NCBI GenBank assembly: GCA_011799875.1
Contig: CM022303.1
Span: 543,940,331 to 544,004,330, forward strand
Reading direction: 5' to 3'
DNA length: 64,000 nucleotides
Source: Thinopyrum elongatum
Lineage: Eukaryota; Streptophyta; Magnoliopsida; Poales; Poaceae
Shown: piece after piece, positions 32,603 to 44,301 of the stretch
Position numbering within the stretch: position 1 is the stretch's first letter
How the letters are laid out: each line of letters begins with the position of its first letter
Made by a program: the position numbers and the translations under genes
The notes under the pieces: model-generated
What the model saw: the letters and a program-made list of their open reading frames with translations, nothing else
Databases searched by the model: none
What the model was told of the DNA's origin: nothing

Positions 32603-35472
32603 ACTGCCTGTAGGAACCCCCTTTCCAACTCCTTGGCCAAAGCTGAGTCTAGAACTTGAAAACTGTTTTACTAACTTGGCTGTGTGGCTTACGGGCCCAC
32701 GTCGCCAATTGGGTGGTATTAGGATCTTTTATTCCTCGTCTTTACTCTGGGACTCTGATCTCTCGTCTATTCGGGTTAAAGATTTTACTAATTCTAACTC
32801 TAGGATCTCGTAACCGCTTCCTTCCGGAGAGCCCCTACATTCCAGATGATCGGTTGATACACCAGAAGTTTTCGAAGGTATTCTTCTATGTTTTCCCGAG
32901 ACCCTGTGCCCACTGCTTTGCAGTTCCTGACCACCAATAATCCCCGTGAATAACATCCTTCCCATTTGTACCTTCATCCCCAGTTGCTCAGATGTCTCAC
33001 AAAATCTCGATCTCCCGAAGATCCTCTGCAGCCTAGTGCTCCCGAAAGTCTTGTCTGCCTACATTATGGTTAAATCCATATGTCTCGCAATATTCATTAG
33101 CATTCTTTGTCATTGTCATTCCGAGTCTATTGATTCAATATGAATAAGAATAATCTCTATCATCCGTCGATTCCTAGTATTCATCCTTCCGGCTTAGGCG
33201 TTATTTTGAACATGAGCTGGTTCTCAGCCAATCAATTTGCGATCAATTGTGTCCCTAAGTCTTTTCAACTTATCCATCTTTGGTCAGAGCCTCTACTTCT
33301 GATCCTTCATCTTGGAATCATAACTTCTTTGTACTCAAGCGTCGAATTATTCCGATGTTTCTATAAGCCGATATCTTTGCATTCTTCTTCTTCTGGTTGA
33401 GTACCGATACTCACAGCAGATTCCTTGTGGACCGCTAAATCTTTGTTGGATTATTATCCGACAGCATCGTTCATATTCAATAACCTTGCGAGTCTTTCCT
33501 CGGATACATAATGCCTTTGGTAAAATGTATCCTCTCCTTTTGACAACCATGCTCTGCTTCCGAGCTTGAGTTCATTACTCCTGCAATTTGTGGTATATGT
33601 TCCTAAGATGCCCCGATGGGTTGAACATATGCCTTTCCTAATCCGTGTGAACTGAAAGTCATGCGGGTTATATCTACTCGCGTTTCGTCGGATAAATTTT
33701 TGACTCTACAACTTCTTCAAAGACGAGAAGTGAATGAAAGGTTATGCATTGGATAAGTGGGAGTCGACCTTGAACCTTTGTGTTCATGCCCATGGACACG
33801 ATGCAGAACTTATCACATAAGCTTCTTGTAATATTAATTATCCCCTTCGTATAAGTTCATATTATATCTGGGATTTGGTCTGTTGCAATCGTGGTTCCGA
33901 CCATATTGTTTCTTTTGATTCCATTTCCGAACAAGTTAATATACTTGTCTTCTGCAGATCATTTCACCTGTCCAACCTCTATCCTGATCTACCCTCAAGC
34001 ATTGCTCCATGTTATCTTGTCTTTGCACTACCTCTCGTAAATTCTTATTGGAATGGTACTCCATCACATCATTCCTAGCCTGATCGGCTATATCATTATT
34101 GTGCTATCTTTTAACTGTGCTACCTGGTCCTTATACCCGGAGCACAATTTCCTACGATGAGCTAAGCTTACGTCGATCTTCCTCATCTTATCATTTCACC
34201 TCGAACAACAAGCTTGATTTCGAGCTTGTGTCGAATCCGTGGTTTTCATAGCCTTTCACTTCATCCTTCCTTTTGCTTGATGTCGTCGCTGCTCGATGAT
34301 ATCTTCATAGAGTCTCTCGATAAAGTTTGTCGTGATCACCGTCAACACATTGGCTTCTTCAAAGATGTCAGTTGAATTCATGGCTAGAAATACCATCCCT
34401 GCCCCTCGATGATTTGTGATATCATCGATGACATCCTTGACTTCCTGCCAACACAGACCTGGTTGTGTTTGATTATTCCTTACGTTCCGAGATAATCTTG
34501 GAAGTGTTCCTTTGTATCTCTTGTGATCTTCAGATCCAACTCTTACCCGAAACACCATACCAATGCTACCTTGAAGCATGACTGTGGTATTCCGAATATC
34601 GACAAGAACATTGGAGGCACATTGCCAAATGTTTCTTGCTCTATTATCCAGACACCGTTGTATGGATAACATCATGAATTCCCTTGCCCCTTTATCCAAA
34701 TGGTGATGTACTTGTTGTTCTGACATGTATATCAAGCTCTACTTTTCCTTGGGAAGTATATACACCTAATACTTGTGTATAAACATATTTTCCTTTCCAT
34801 TGGTTTGTTTAACCTTTCTTGTGATCTATATGATATAAGCAGAAATAATTCCCTGCTTATAAAACACCCCGATGTACAACCTTGTCAGTGAGACCCTGTT
34901 ACTATTGTTGATGACATTCCGGTAACCCCCGATGGACGAGAACTTTTCCTATTGGTCCGCCTCGTTTTAACGAGTAGGAAAATGGTTCTCTTCGTCCCTC
35001 GCCCTTGGTACCGATGTTGACACCGACATAACTGACAGACTATTCTCTGACATACCTTGTTGTCGTGACTAGTAAGATGTCACCGTCCTCCCTACTTTCG
35101 ATTGACAATCCTCACAGTTCCACAGGATCGGTACCTGACTCTCCTGTATATCCTTGATTCCGAGGTATCCTTTGCTCTTGGCTTTGTGTGTTATCACGAG
35201 CCACCCTTCGAGAGATGATCTAATCTCGATGCTCTGAACCCCTTCTCACGCTCTGTTTAGGTATCGATAGGATGTCCATTCGCCTGAAACTTCCTATCGT
35301 ACCTTCATATTTCGCTCTCGATGTTTTCCTAAGTTTCACCTCGAGAGATACTTCTGCCACATCCCTGAATTATCCATAAGATAATTAACACTATAAGGGT
35401 CAGTTCTCCCGAAGTTACCCTTTACTTCCCCACTTAAATCTCGGGACGAGATTTCTTGTAGTGGAGGAGATT
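32603..35472 (+). other. Non-coding interior of element E with polypurine tract
   Basis: No gag, protease, RT or integrase motif is visible in any frame. The end carries CTCGGGACGAGATTTCTTGT and the purine run GTGGAGGAGA (35461-35470) directly before the second LTR. These are the same end signals used by autonomous gypsy relatives with iMet sites, consistent with mobilisation in trans. Confidence 0.7.
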
Positions 35473-38400
35473 TGTAACATCCCCATTATCACGCTACAGT
35501 GATATCTCTCTAATAGTGGCCATATTATCATGATCACTCAGTCAATCTGCCACTTGTCCAAAATCAAACCCAAATTCAAATTTGAAATGCAAGTCAAATA
35601 ATTATTTCTTCAAACAGCAAATCAAAAATGTTCATAATGTTGCAAATAATCCCAAGTCAATTATAAAAATAAAATCCAACATTATTTGAATACCCAAGTT
35701 GACCCTAGCAACCAAAACAGTGGACCAGCAACAAATCTTTGTTCTTTTGAAAAATAAACCAATGCTAACGCAATTCCAGAAATTCCCAAAAATAGTGTGT
35801 GGCACTGTTGAGTTGCATTGCATTTATTAGCTAAATTTCACATAAAGAAAAATTCATCTGATAGCCTAAATAATTATGAAACCGAAGCTATTCTATTTAA
35901 CAGAAATAAAATAAAAGAAAATGGCACTGTGCACTTACCTGAGCATTTACCTGTGCACTTGGCCCAGCTGGCCACTGCGGCCCAGCCCACACCCCTCGTC
36001 ATCCTTCTCCCCCTCGTCTCACCTCCAGGCGCCATCACCATTGCCAGAGCCGCGTGATGGGCGACACCGAGGCCACAGGAGCTCGATAGGAGGGGATAAG
36101 ACTACCCTCACCTCCTTCTTGAACCCTAGATCGAGCACTTCCCCTCTCCCCGCCCCTCTTCCTCTCTGCCACTTCCTCCCGACGCCGCCATGGCCTCGCC
36201 ACCGTGAAGCACGCGGCCACCGAGCTCCGTTCGCCTCCCCGACGTGCTCACCGGCTTCCTCGTCGTCGTCCACATAGCCTACGCCTTCGGGATCGAGCCG
36301 AGCGCCTCTCCTCCGACCGGAACGAGTTCATCTTCAACCTTTGGATCGCCGGCGTTCGTCGCCGATTCCGGCTACCTCGCGCCCTCCCCGAGCTCACTGC
36401 CACTCCCTACGGCTCCGCTTTGAGCTCCCTCTTCTCCTCCCCCTCTCCGTTAGCTCGCCCGTGTTTCGTAGCCGCCGATGCCACTGACGACCGAACACTC
36501 CGCCGCTCGCGCTCGTCGCTGGCATAGCCACGGTGACCTTTGGGTCCCGTGCGTGCCACCGTCACGCTCGTCGCGTCGCGTAGAGGCCGTCTGGCCATTT
36601 AGTTGTTCGCTAGTGCGCCCGCATCACCATTCGTCATTGCTCCCGAGCTCCGCCGTCCGCCGATGAGCTCACCGTCGTCGCTACGGTGCTCCTCCGGCCA
36701 CACTACCGCCGCAGATCGCCTCGCCGTTGCACGCTCTTTCCAACGCACCCACGCGCGACCCTCCCCGTGCTCTGTGCGCGATTTCCGGCGATGTCCGCCG
36801 CGCACCGCCGCGCGAAATGGTCGCCGGCGTTGCTCCGGCGCCAGCGCCGACGTGTCACCCCTGGGGTCCAACCCCAGAGTCACTGCCCGTGGGCCCCCAG
36901 GCCCCAGTTGACCACGTTGACCGTGGTCAACTGCGCTGACTGGGCACACAGTGCCACTGACATGTGGGGCCCCCATGATTAATTAGGCTAATTTGAAATT
37001 AAATTAAATGGTTATTTAGTATAGCCACTGACAAGTGGGTCCCGTTAGATAATCAGGTTAGTTTAAGTTAATTAACCACTGTTAATTATGATCAGTCACT
37101 GACCAGTGGGGCCCACTGGTCAGGTTTGACCTGGTCAGCCGTCCTGTTGACTGATGATGTCATCATTGCATGATGTTGATGTCACTGCTACGGTTCTGGA
37201 TAATGTTGATTTTAGTAAATAAAATAATTCCAGAAAATGTTTAAAACTTTAGAAAATCATAGGAATTAATCCGTAGCTCGGATGGAAAAACTTTGTACAT
37301 GAAAGTTGATCAGAAAAACGAGACGAATCCAACGGTGCCGTCTAATTCCGTGTCGGGACCCTCTACGGAGGTGAACCCGGAACTTTTAGCCCGTTTCCGA
37401 TAGATGAATAGTGCGTATACACCGGTTATTAATTCCAACTTTAATCCTAAAATAACTAAAATGATTTAGACATGTTTTTAGGCTACCCTACACTGCATGT
37501 TAGCATAGCATGCTCTGTGTTGCATATGATTGTTGTGTATTTATTTGTTTCCTCCCCCTCTTCTCTCTCAGTAGATCCCGGTACCGACGTAATCCTCGAG
37601 ACCAATGCAGCTCCGGAGACCGACGACACCACTGACGACCCTGCCTTTGCCGCAGAGCAACCAGGCAAGCACACCCCCTTGAGCATGTCTATATCTCCTA
37701 TTCTTTCTCTCTTATGCTTGCATTAGAAATTGTTGCTGCTACTGTTTATCCTATCTCTGATGCATAGCCTGCTTTTGTAACTGCTGTTGATACCTACCTG
37801 CTTATCCTAAACTGCTTAGTATAGGCTGGATAGAGACCCACTAGAGACCCACTTTGTCCCAGTTGCCCCGCTGGATTATCAGATGACTCGATCAACGTGA
37901 TCGACAACCAGGCCCCGGCACCGCACATCACCCCCTTAGTTGTACGACACTGCAGTGTTACTATCGAGTGCTGAGGGTGATACCTCATTTAGCACTTCTG
38001 ATGTTAACTCTGTAGAGTAGCTATTCGGTCGTGGTCATCGAGGTTGATTCCTCCTTCACCACTCCCGTTAACGACGCCGTCGTGCAACACCTTAAGTGTG
38101 AACCTCGAGGGTGATTCCTCCTAAGTTCACCTTGACGACTACATCAGGTGGAATCCATCGAGGGTGATTCCTCAGGTTTCCCCCTGATGTTTGGACACAC
38201 AGTTACTATGACTTTAACCATGAACCATGATAAAGTCGGGTCGACCCTGAGGGGTACCCGCGCGAGCATGTGATGCGAGTGATGTGGAGACGGGTTGACC
38301 TGGAGGGTGCCCGTGAGATAATTACGAGGTGTGGCCAGGCATTCTTAGCCCTTGCCACAAGTCCTCGAGACGGGGCGACGGGGTCACATCGATCGTGAGT

Positions 38401-39099
38401 CTCTTCTCATTATCGCACTACCAAAACACTAACGATTTGGATATTTGATCTGAGTGGGCCTTTGGCCCGATAGCACTAACCATCACGCGGGAAAGTTATG
38501 AGCACTCTGCATCGTATGCATCAGCCGAAAGCTCTATCAGACGTCCAATTCAGCATGGCGGCCGGGTCGGATCGTGCCGATGGCGCTGGTATCCACCCTG
38601 CACGCAATGACCCGGAGTGCACAGGGCGACCCCTGAGCACTTAGGATGTAGACCGGAGGGGACCTCTCTGCTGAGCTCTAGGTAGGGCTGCGGTGTGTCG
38701 TTTGGCCGAGGCCGGGCATGACCCAGAAAAGTGTGTCTGGCCGGAGTTAAGCGAGTGTGGTGGGTAAGTTGGTGCACCCCTGCAGGGAAGAATTAATCTA
38801 TGCATAGCCGGATCCTCGGTAATGGACACTCGGAGTTGTATCCCGGTCGATACAACTAGAACATAACGTTGAGTTGAGAAATGGATAGTATGACTCTGAG
38901 ATTGCTTTCTCGCAGGGAGTCGAGAAAGGATCTCTGGCCGAGCTTGATACTTGGATATTAGGGCTCTGGGATTGCTTTCTCGCAGGGAGTCGAGAAAGGA
39001 TCTCTGGGCCAGGTTGATAACACTACTACTACTTTACATCATGCTGATCTACACTCTTCTAATGCTGCAAGACCGCTGAAGATGCTTGAAGATGCTGAA
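35473..39099 (+). repeat. Truncated 3' LTR of element E
   Basis: Colinear with 28359-32000, including the doubled CTCGCAGGGAG unit (about 38890-39010), then stops after GATGCTGAA at 39099. The equivalent of 32001-32585 is missing. Confidence 0.85.
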
Positions 39100-39190
39100 C
39101 CTGACACAGGATGTTTTACTTAGTGTTCGGCTAGTTAAGGCTCATCATGGATTCAAGGCCTTGCCCGTGTCAGGTTTGCACAGCCAGTAT

Positions 39191-41480
39191 TTTTATGGGC
39201 AACGCTAGGCGCCGGTCGACCGGCCCAATTTCGGCCGGTCACTGCGCGTACGTTGGATTAAGCGGCTCTACGTCATTAGATTTCCTCCACGTTTCGCTGG
39301 TTTCCTCCGCCTCTTCGTGGTCTGAACCTTCGATCTAAACGCACGCATATAAACGTACCCCGCGCAATTCGCCGGCACTGGCCGGCAACCGTCGTCGCCC
39401 GCGTCCGTCCACGACCACCCAAGCCGCCCAGGTAGTAGACGGACGCGCATGCGCCTACGTGCAAAGAGCTAACTTGCTAGCAGGCAAGCAGCTTAATTGA
39501 TCTATAGTAGTCAGCTTGCAAGTAGACAGACAAGCAGCTTAATTGATCTACAATAGCAGACAGACAAGCAGCTTAATTGATCTACAGTAACAGATGCACG
39601 TGCACACGCTGAACTTGATGACCTGAGCTAGCTTAAACTTAGTTGATCTCGACATAAATTCTCATAGGGTTGCCACCGGCGAGCTCTCGTAAACAGACCT
39701 GGACTAGCTGCATCAAAATCATAAATTCCAGCAAATCGATTCTTTGGTTGAAAATTTTGTCTCACCGATTCCAGCAACAAAAAAACTTGCAGCTTCTTCA
39801 TCTCGGCCACGCCCTGGTCCCCGGCCGCAAGCTTTTTTCTGTCGCCGTCCAGTCGCCGGTTGAAGCTTTTCCCATATAAGGTTGAAGATTTCTCCGTCAA
39901 CAGTTGTAACTTTTCTTTGGTTGCACATTGAGCTTTCTCTCTCGCTGGTTGAAGCTTTTTAAATCTATAGTCGAAGCTTTTTTGTAAATGGTTGCAACTC
40001 TTTTTATTTGAGCAGCACCTGGTTAAAGCTTTCTCAATTGTTTGGTTGAAGCTTTTTTCATCTAAGATTGGAGCATTTTCTGTCAACGGTTGTAACTTTT
40101 TATGATTGGCAGTGCCGGTTGAAGCTTTCTCAAAATTCGGTTGAAGCTTTTCCATCTTGGGTTGAAGCTATTTTTTACAACAGTTGCAACACAAGGGTAG
40201 GCGGCGGTTCCAGCCTTGCCTCCGTTCAGTCGCGCACCAACGCTCGTGTCGTCTCTATTTGCCGCTTCCTCCTCGGAGGTTGCAGCATCGTCGGCTGGTC
40301 GCGGCCTTCAACTCTGGTCATCGTCGATTGCCGTATCCATCGTCTTCCAGTTCCAGTTCCAGGTGCAGATGGTTCCATCAAGCCGTGGTGCCAGTTGTAG
40401 CACGCCACACCGATGTGTTCCAGCATCTGGGATTCGATCTCCAACGAAATATGCCGCCCTTGGCCGCCCTAGCCGGTTGCATCAAATCGATGTTGTAGCA
40501 GTACCGCTTATATTGGTTCCAGCAAAAAAACTCGCCGCAACAAAATTGCAGCACCACCATGCTGCCGATGTAGCACGTCCATCGCAACACCACGCGTGTG
40601 CCGCCGGCCGCAGCTCTTAACGTCACCACTCGCACCCATTGAAGCTTTTTGTGTCGGTTGAAGCTTGTGTCTCGGTTGAAGCTTTTTCCCACGCTGGTTG
40701 AAACTTTTTTCCACCGTCGACGCTCGCTGCATAGGGTTGCATGAACGACGGCCACCAGTCATCACCATTAAAATGGATGTAAGAAAAACAACACGCTGGT
40801 AGTAGCAAAAGACAACGATGGTTGCAGCAAAAATCGTCGTTGCCGTCGTCTTGGGTTGCATCTCTGCCATTAATTTATGTAGCAAATTTTCTCGTCGGTT
40901 GTAGCAAAATTCAACGATAGTTGCAACAAAAATCCTTGTTCCCGCCGTCGCGTCGTAGCTCCACCATGAGTCGATGGTGCAAAAATTGTCGCTGGTTTCA
41001 GCACGCCACGACGTTGGTTCCAGCATGCAATCACCACGGTCACAACATGCAGCACCACCACGGCCCCACCGGCCCTCGAGCTCGCAGAGCCGTGATGGTG
41101 TGGGCATGGCCATGGTCGCCACGGTCACAACATAGCCAACAAACGGATGCAGCTTCATCGGGCTGCGGTAGCAGCTCTTTCAACAACCCACCTCGGAGCT
41201 TCAGCGAGTAGTTGATGAAGATAAAGTATTGAAGACGATCTGTGTGCGCTCCTCTCTTTTTTTCGAGAATCAGGTGCGCTCCTCTGTGAAGAAGAAGATA
41301 AGAGGAAGGGATGAAGACTGAACGAGCGGCCGTGGTGGGCCAAGGGCACATGATGGGCCAAGAAAGGGAAAACCAACGATGCAAATTTGGATTGGGGAGA
41401 TGCTGAGCAGGATGGCTACACGATCGAGAGCGGTGCGTGCGTGACCGGCCGAAGCTTCGAACGGTCCGCTGGTAAAGCAT
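39191..41480. mobile_element. Putative DNA transposon rich in GTTGAAGCTT-like motifs
   Basis: The left end (GGCGCCGGTCGACCGG, then TTCGGCCGGTCAC) and the inverse of the right end (AGCGGACCGTTCGAAGC, then TTCGGCCGGTCAC) share a terminal inverted block at 39228-39242 and 41440-41453. The interior from 39830 to 40700 repeats GGTTGAAGCTTTT-like and GGTTGCAAC-like phrases more than ten times, and from 40730 to 41060 GTTGCAGCAAAA-like phrases. Short frames there are repeat-driven (Lys/Gln/Ala-rich) and not credible genes. No transposase. It may be Mutator-like; target duplication not established. Confidence 0.45.
39485..39590 (+). repeat. Short tandem repeat, three copies
   Basis: CAAGCAGCTTAATTGATCTA recurs at 39485, 39531 and 39565, with CAGACAGACAAG linkers. 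Confidence 0.8.
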
Positions 41481-41804
41481 AGACAACAAAAACGAACAGA
41501 AAAAATAATCGACTGACACCTTTATTTCTATCCAGGCAACCGATAAATAGTCTGGGCAAAAAATAATAATTCCAAATATGCATCAAAACGTTGAGGATTT
41601 CCTTGCATTCGCCTCCTAAATAAAATACCAGGCCCCTAAAAAAACTAGGCAAGAGGCCGTTGTAAAAAAAAAGGATACTACATATTTGGAAACCAATCAA
41701 TTCATGCTAGAAAATCAATATTTCTATTGATATAGTAATATTTAAATCCAGCTTAAAAAATCAGGAAGGCATTTGAATGCCAAAGATTTGATTCACCCTC
41801 TCTC
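41481..41804. other. Upstream region of the cysteine-rich peptide gene
   Basis: AT-rich single-copy-looking DNA without a gene. It is presumed to include the promoter of the gene at 41893. Confidence 0.4.
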
Positions 41805-41812
41805 TATATAAA
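41805..41812 (+). promoter_or_regulatory. TATA box of the cysteine-rich peptide gene
   Basis: TATATAAA-type match (CTCTATATAAACG) about 80 bp upstream of the start codon at 41893, with a pyrimidine-rich leader before it. Confidence 0.6.
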
Positions 41813-41892
41813 CGACTATACAAGGACAAGAGGTTACCGTATCCTTAGGCACAAAGCAAAGAAATAAGCTATTCTCCATCGATCTCTTCGTC

Positions 41893-42273
41893 ATGGCACC
41901 CAAGAGCAACGCGACCCGGATGGCTGCGGTTTTCGTGTTTCTTATGATCATGTCTTCCACCCTATCATCATCGTCCTGCTACGCACGTACAAGTAATAAC
42001 ATCTCTTGTTGTTTTGTTCATGTGTTTCCAAATTTTGTTGTTCTCTAGAGTTTGGATCGGGTATTTGCGTACGTAAATTTGCTAACAAAAATCTGTCACT
42101 ACTTTTCCCTACATACATTGTACGTCGATTCGTTTCTTAATTTATGTCAGGACTTATATGGATCATCGATCGAACTTGCAGTTGAAGGTGGAGCGAATTC
42201 TCCGGTGTGCTTCCATGTGGAAAAGTGCCAAGATCGCTGCCAGACCGCATGCAGCATTAGCGGCAAGCCCTGA
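41893..42273 (+). CDS. Predicted small secreted cysteine-rich peptide, two exons
   Basis: Proposed exons 41893-41992 and 42182-42273, with donor ACAA|GTAATA and acceptor CTTGCAG|TTG, giving 63 residues. Residues 1-28 form a clear signal peptide: a basic start (MAPKSNATR), a hydrophobic core (MAAVFVFLMIMS), then a Ser-rich cleavage zone. The mature part ends in CFHVEKCQDRCQTAC, spacing C-x5-C-x3-C-x3-C, then SISGKP and a stop. An earlier acceptor (42150) would hit a stop after 11 codons, which is why 42182 was preferred. TATA box upstream and AATAAA at 42461 complete a gene-like unit. I cannot place it in a named family; it may be defensin-like or another secreted cysteine-rich class. The short C-terminus suggests truncation: the fragment at 43657 may show the missing part. 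Unproven without transcripts. Confidence 0.5.
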
Positions 42274-42460
42274 AGCGGAAATTTGCGTGGTTCCGTCTCG
42301 TACCGGCAAGGTGATGTCCAAATAGGGAGTTGCCATCTAACAATCTGTGGGCCAAGTATCCTTGTATTGCATTTCTTTTCTGGATTTCCTACTTTTGTAT
42401 TTTTACTCTCTCTCTTCAGGGCAGGACTATGTGACAAAATCATTCTTCCTTCTCCCATAC

Positions 42461-42466
42461 AATAAA
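42461..42466 (+). terminator. Poly(A) signal of the cysteine-rich peptide gene
   Basis: AATAAA, 188 bp after the stop codon and just before the fold-back element at 42491. Confidence 0.5.
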
Positions 42467-42490
42467 TCTAAGCATTTCTTTCTTGTTGGC

Positions 42491-43418
42491 TAATTTAAAG
42501 CACACATATCTTTTAAACCATATATTCATTTTTGAAACTTTTTTTATATTTGAACTCCTCGCGTTAAAACCTTTAAAATGAGATCAGTCTTCGATATTTT
42601 TCGACCACATTTAAATTCTAATATATATTTCACATTTCAAAAATAATCAGTTTCACAAAAATACATTATAATTTCACTTTCTGTACTCACTATTGAACAA
42701 TTCAAAACGTATGATCCACTATATTTTACATTCCACTGCCCTGTTTAACAAAAATCACATCTATTTGCAATTTCACCTTTTTGAAATAACATATTTCACT
42801 CTTTTCAAAAAATCGGTTTCACATTGATACATTATAATTTCACTTTTCGTGGTTACTATTTCACAATGCAGAACCTACATTTTACATTTCACTATCCCGT
42901 TTCACAAAAATAACATCTATTTTAATTACACACTTTTAAAATAACATATTTCACTCTTTAAAAAAAGTCAGTTTCACATTGATACATTATAATTTCATCT
43001 TTTCTGGTTACTATTTCACAATCAGAACCTACATTTTACATTTCACTGTCTTGTTTCACAAAAAATCACATTTATATCAACTGCACATTTTTCAAAAAAG
43101 ATTTTCACTCTTTTGAAAATAAACTGTTACACATTTTTACATAATCAATTTCATAAGGTTGGCATTTCAGTTTCATATTTGGGATAAATAGGTTCCTGTG
43201 AAATGGTTGGGTTAACATATTTCTATTGAAATGGTTTTTTTCCAAAAAAATCCAGTGAAATAGGTTTGTTTCACACATGAATGTGAAACATTGAAATTTA
43301 AATGTGTTTAAAATATATCCAAGATTGGTCTTGTTTAAAAGGCCTTGGCGTCAGGAGTTCAAATATATAAAGAAATCAAATAGGAACTTACGGTTTAAAA
43401 GATATGGATGATTTAATT
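42491..43418. mobile_element. Fold-back element with internal tandem repeats
   Basis: The left arm (about 42491-42637) and the inverse of the right arm (about 43270-43418) align over roughly 140 bp: ATATCTTTTAAACC, TATATTTGAACTCCT and ACACATTTAAAT-like blocks appear in the same order. The loop has three diverged units of about 150-165 bp marked by ATACATTATAATTTCA (42661, 42829, 42982) and TTTACATTTCACT. AT-rich, no coding capacity. Target duplication not resolved. Confidence 0.75.
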
Positions 43419-43656
43419 TCGTAAAGGTGAAATAAAAGGGTGGATTTAAGAGGAGAGAGAGAGAGAGTAGACTGTCACATTCCTGCCATGCATGCCTATC
43501 AAGGATAGACTTGCAGGGTCCACTAGCTGTATTTGAAGATGTATAAATATTGTATAGTAGACATGACAATAAAGTGGTCCCATTAGCACGCATCTTGACA
43601 CGTGCATTGGACGACGGATTCCTCGCCGCTAGGTCACGGAACGGCGCAAAAAGACT

Positions 43657-43746
43657 TTCCCCGGCAAGCCCTCGACTGGAGCCTACTGCAAGGCCGATCA
43701 GTGTTGTTGCGCCTTCATGATGCTTCTATTCTCGCTCGAGCAATAA
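43657..43746 (+). pseudogene. Orphan cysteine-rich coding fragment
   Basis: An open stretch reading FPGKPSTGAYCKADQCCCAF and then MMLLFSLEQ before TAA. It has no start codon of its own. It shares GGCAAGCCCT (GKP) with the end of the peptide gene 1.4 kb upstream, and the following codons line up loosely (SG versus TG). It is probably the remnant of a duplicate or displaced C-terminal exon of the same cysteine-rich family. The link is inferred from a short match only. Confidence 0.35.
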
Positions 43747-44301
43747 TTTTATTACTGCTTCTTACAAATGTAGTATTGATTACCGAAACATTATACAATT
43801 GAGCTTTTTTTGTCATGCGGTCCAGATCTGTTACTTTGGCGAGGAGAGTGCTAATTGATCGCATGTCACATATATCTTCACATAAACGTGTGTTTTACCT
43901 GTTTATCGCATATGCTCTTCTTCGTGCTCCTATGCTACTACCCAGAACCAACAGGTCGAATGTTTGGTTACACAAGCAAGCATTGGTATGATCAGAAGTT
44001 AAAGATTGAGAAAAGATATGCACTGGTAATAGGTTCCTCATTGAGACCATAAGAACAGTTATTTTTTAGCCGAAACAGTAGAACAATTGTTCTACGCGGT
44101 ATTTTCATTAAATTAAATATGTACAAGGAAATGCAGAACAGTTGGACCAGGTATCAAATAAATCAGGACGGTCTCATGAAAGCGATTCTAAAAACACATG
44201 AAGATCAAACCGTCTTCTCTCTCGGGTAAAAAAGCTTTCCATATAATAGCACCAATGAAACTATGGCTCACTGCTAGAATACTTGGCCTTAACTGACCTT
44301 A
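43747..44301. other. Spacer without recognised gene
   Basis: Contains a perfect 18-bp palindrome GTAGAACAATTGTTCTAC at 44078-44095 and, at 44272-44300, the first copy of a direct repeat described under the Harbinger-like element. Nothing else was recognised. Confidence 0.4.

Larger units (their letters stand above)
28359..39099 (+). mobile_element. LARD-like gypsy element E, non-coding, 3' truncated
   Basis: Two long near-identical LTR copies in direct orientation (28359-32585 and 35473-39099) flank a 2.9-kb interior that has an iMet-type primer site and a polypurine tract but no gag or pol. LTRs above 4 kb with a non-coding interior fit the large retrotransposon derivative class known in barley and wheat (Sukkula-like; name not verified). 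The second LTR lacks its last 585 bp. In the first 118 bp I count 7 differences between the LTRs, so the insertion is not recent. Confidence 0.85.

Noticed and set aside
34256..34735. 159-codon minus-strand frame in the interior of element E
   Set aside because: No recognisable domain, antisense to the element, no start context, and the interior of this element class is non-coding; most likely a chance frame.
40068..41158. Several Lys/Gln/Ala-rich frames of 100-216 codons
   Set aside because: They arise from the repeated GTTGAAGCTT and GTTGCAGCAA phrases; overlapping frames on both strands with no conserved domain.
44078..44095. Perfect 18-bp palindrome as an operator-like site
   Set aside because: Isolated, with no gene start nearby; palindromes of this size occur by chance or as repeat remnants.
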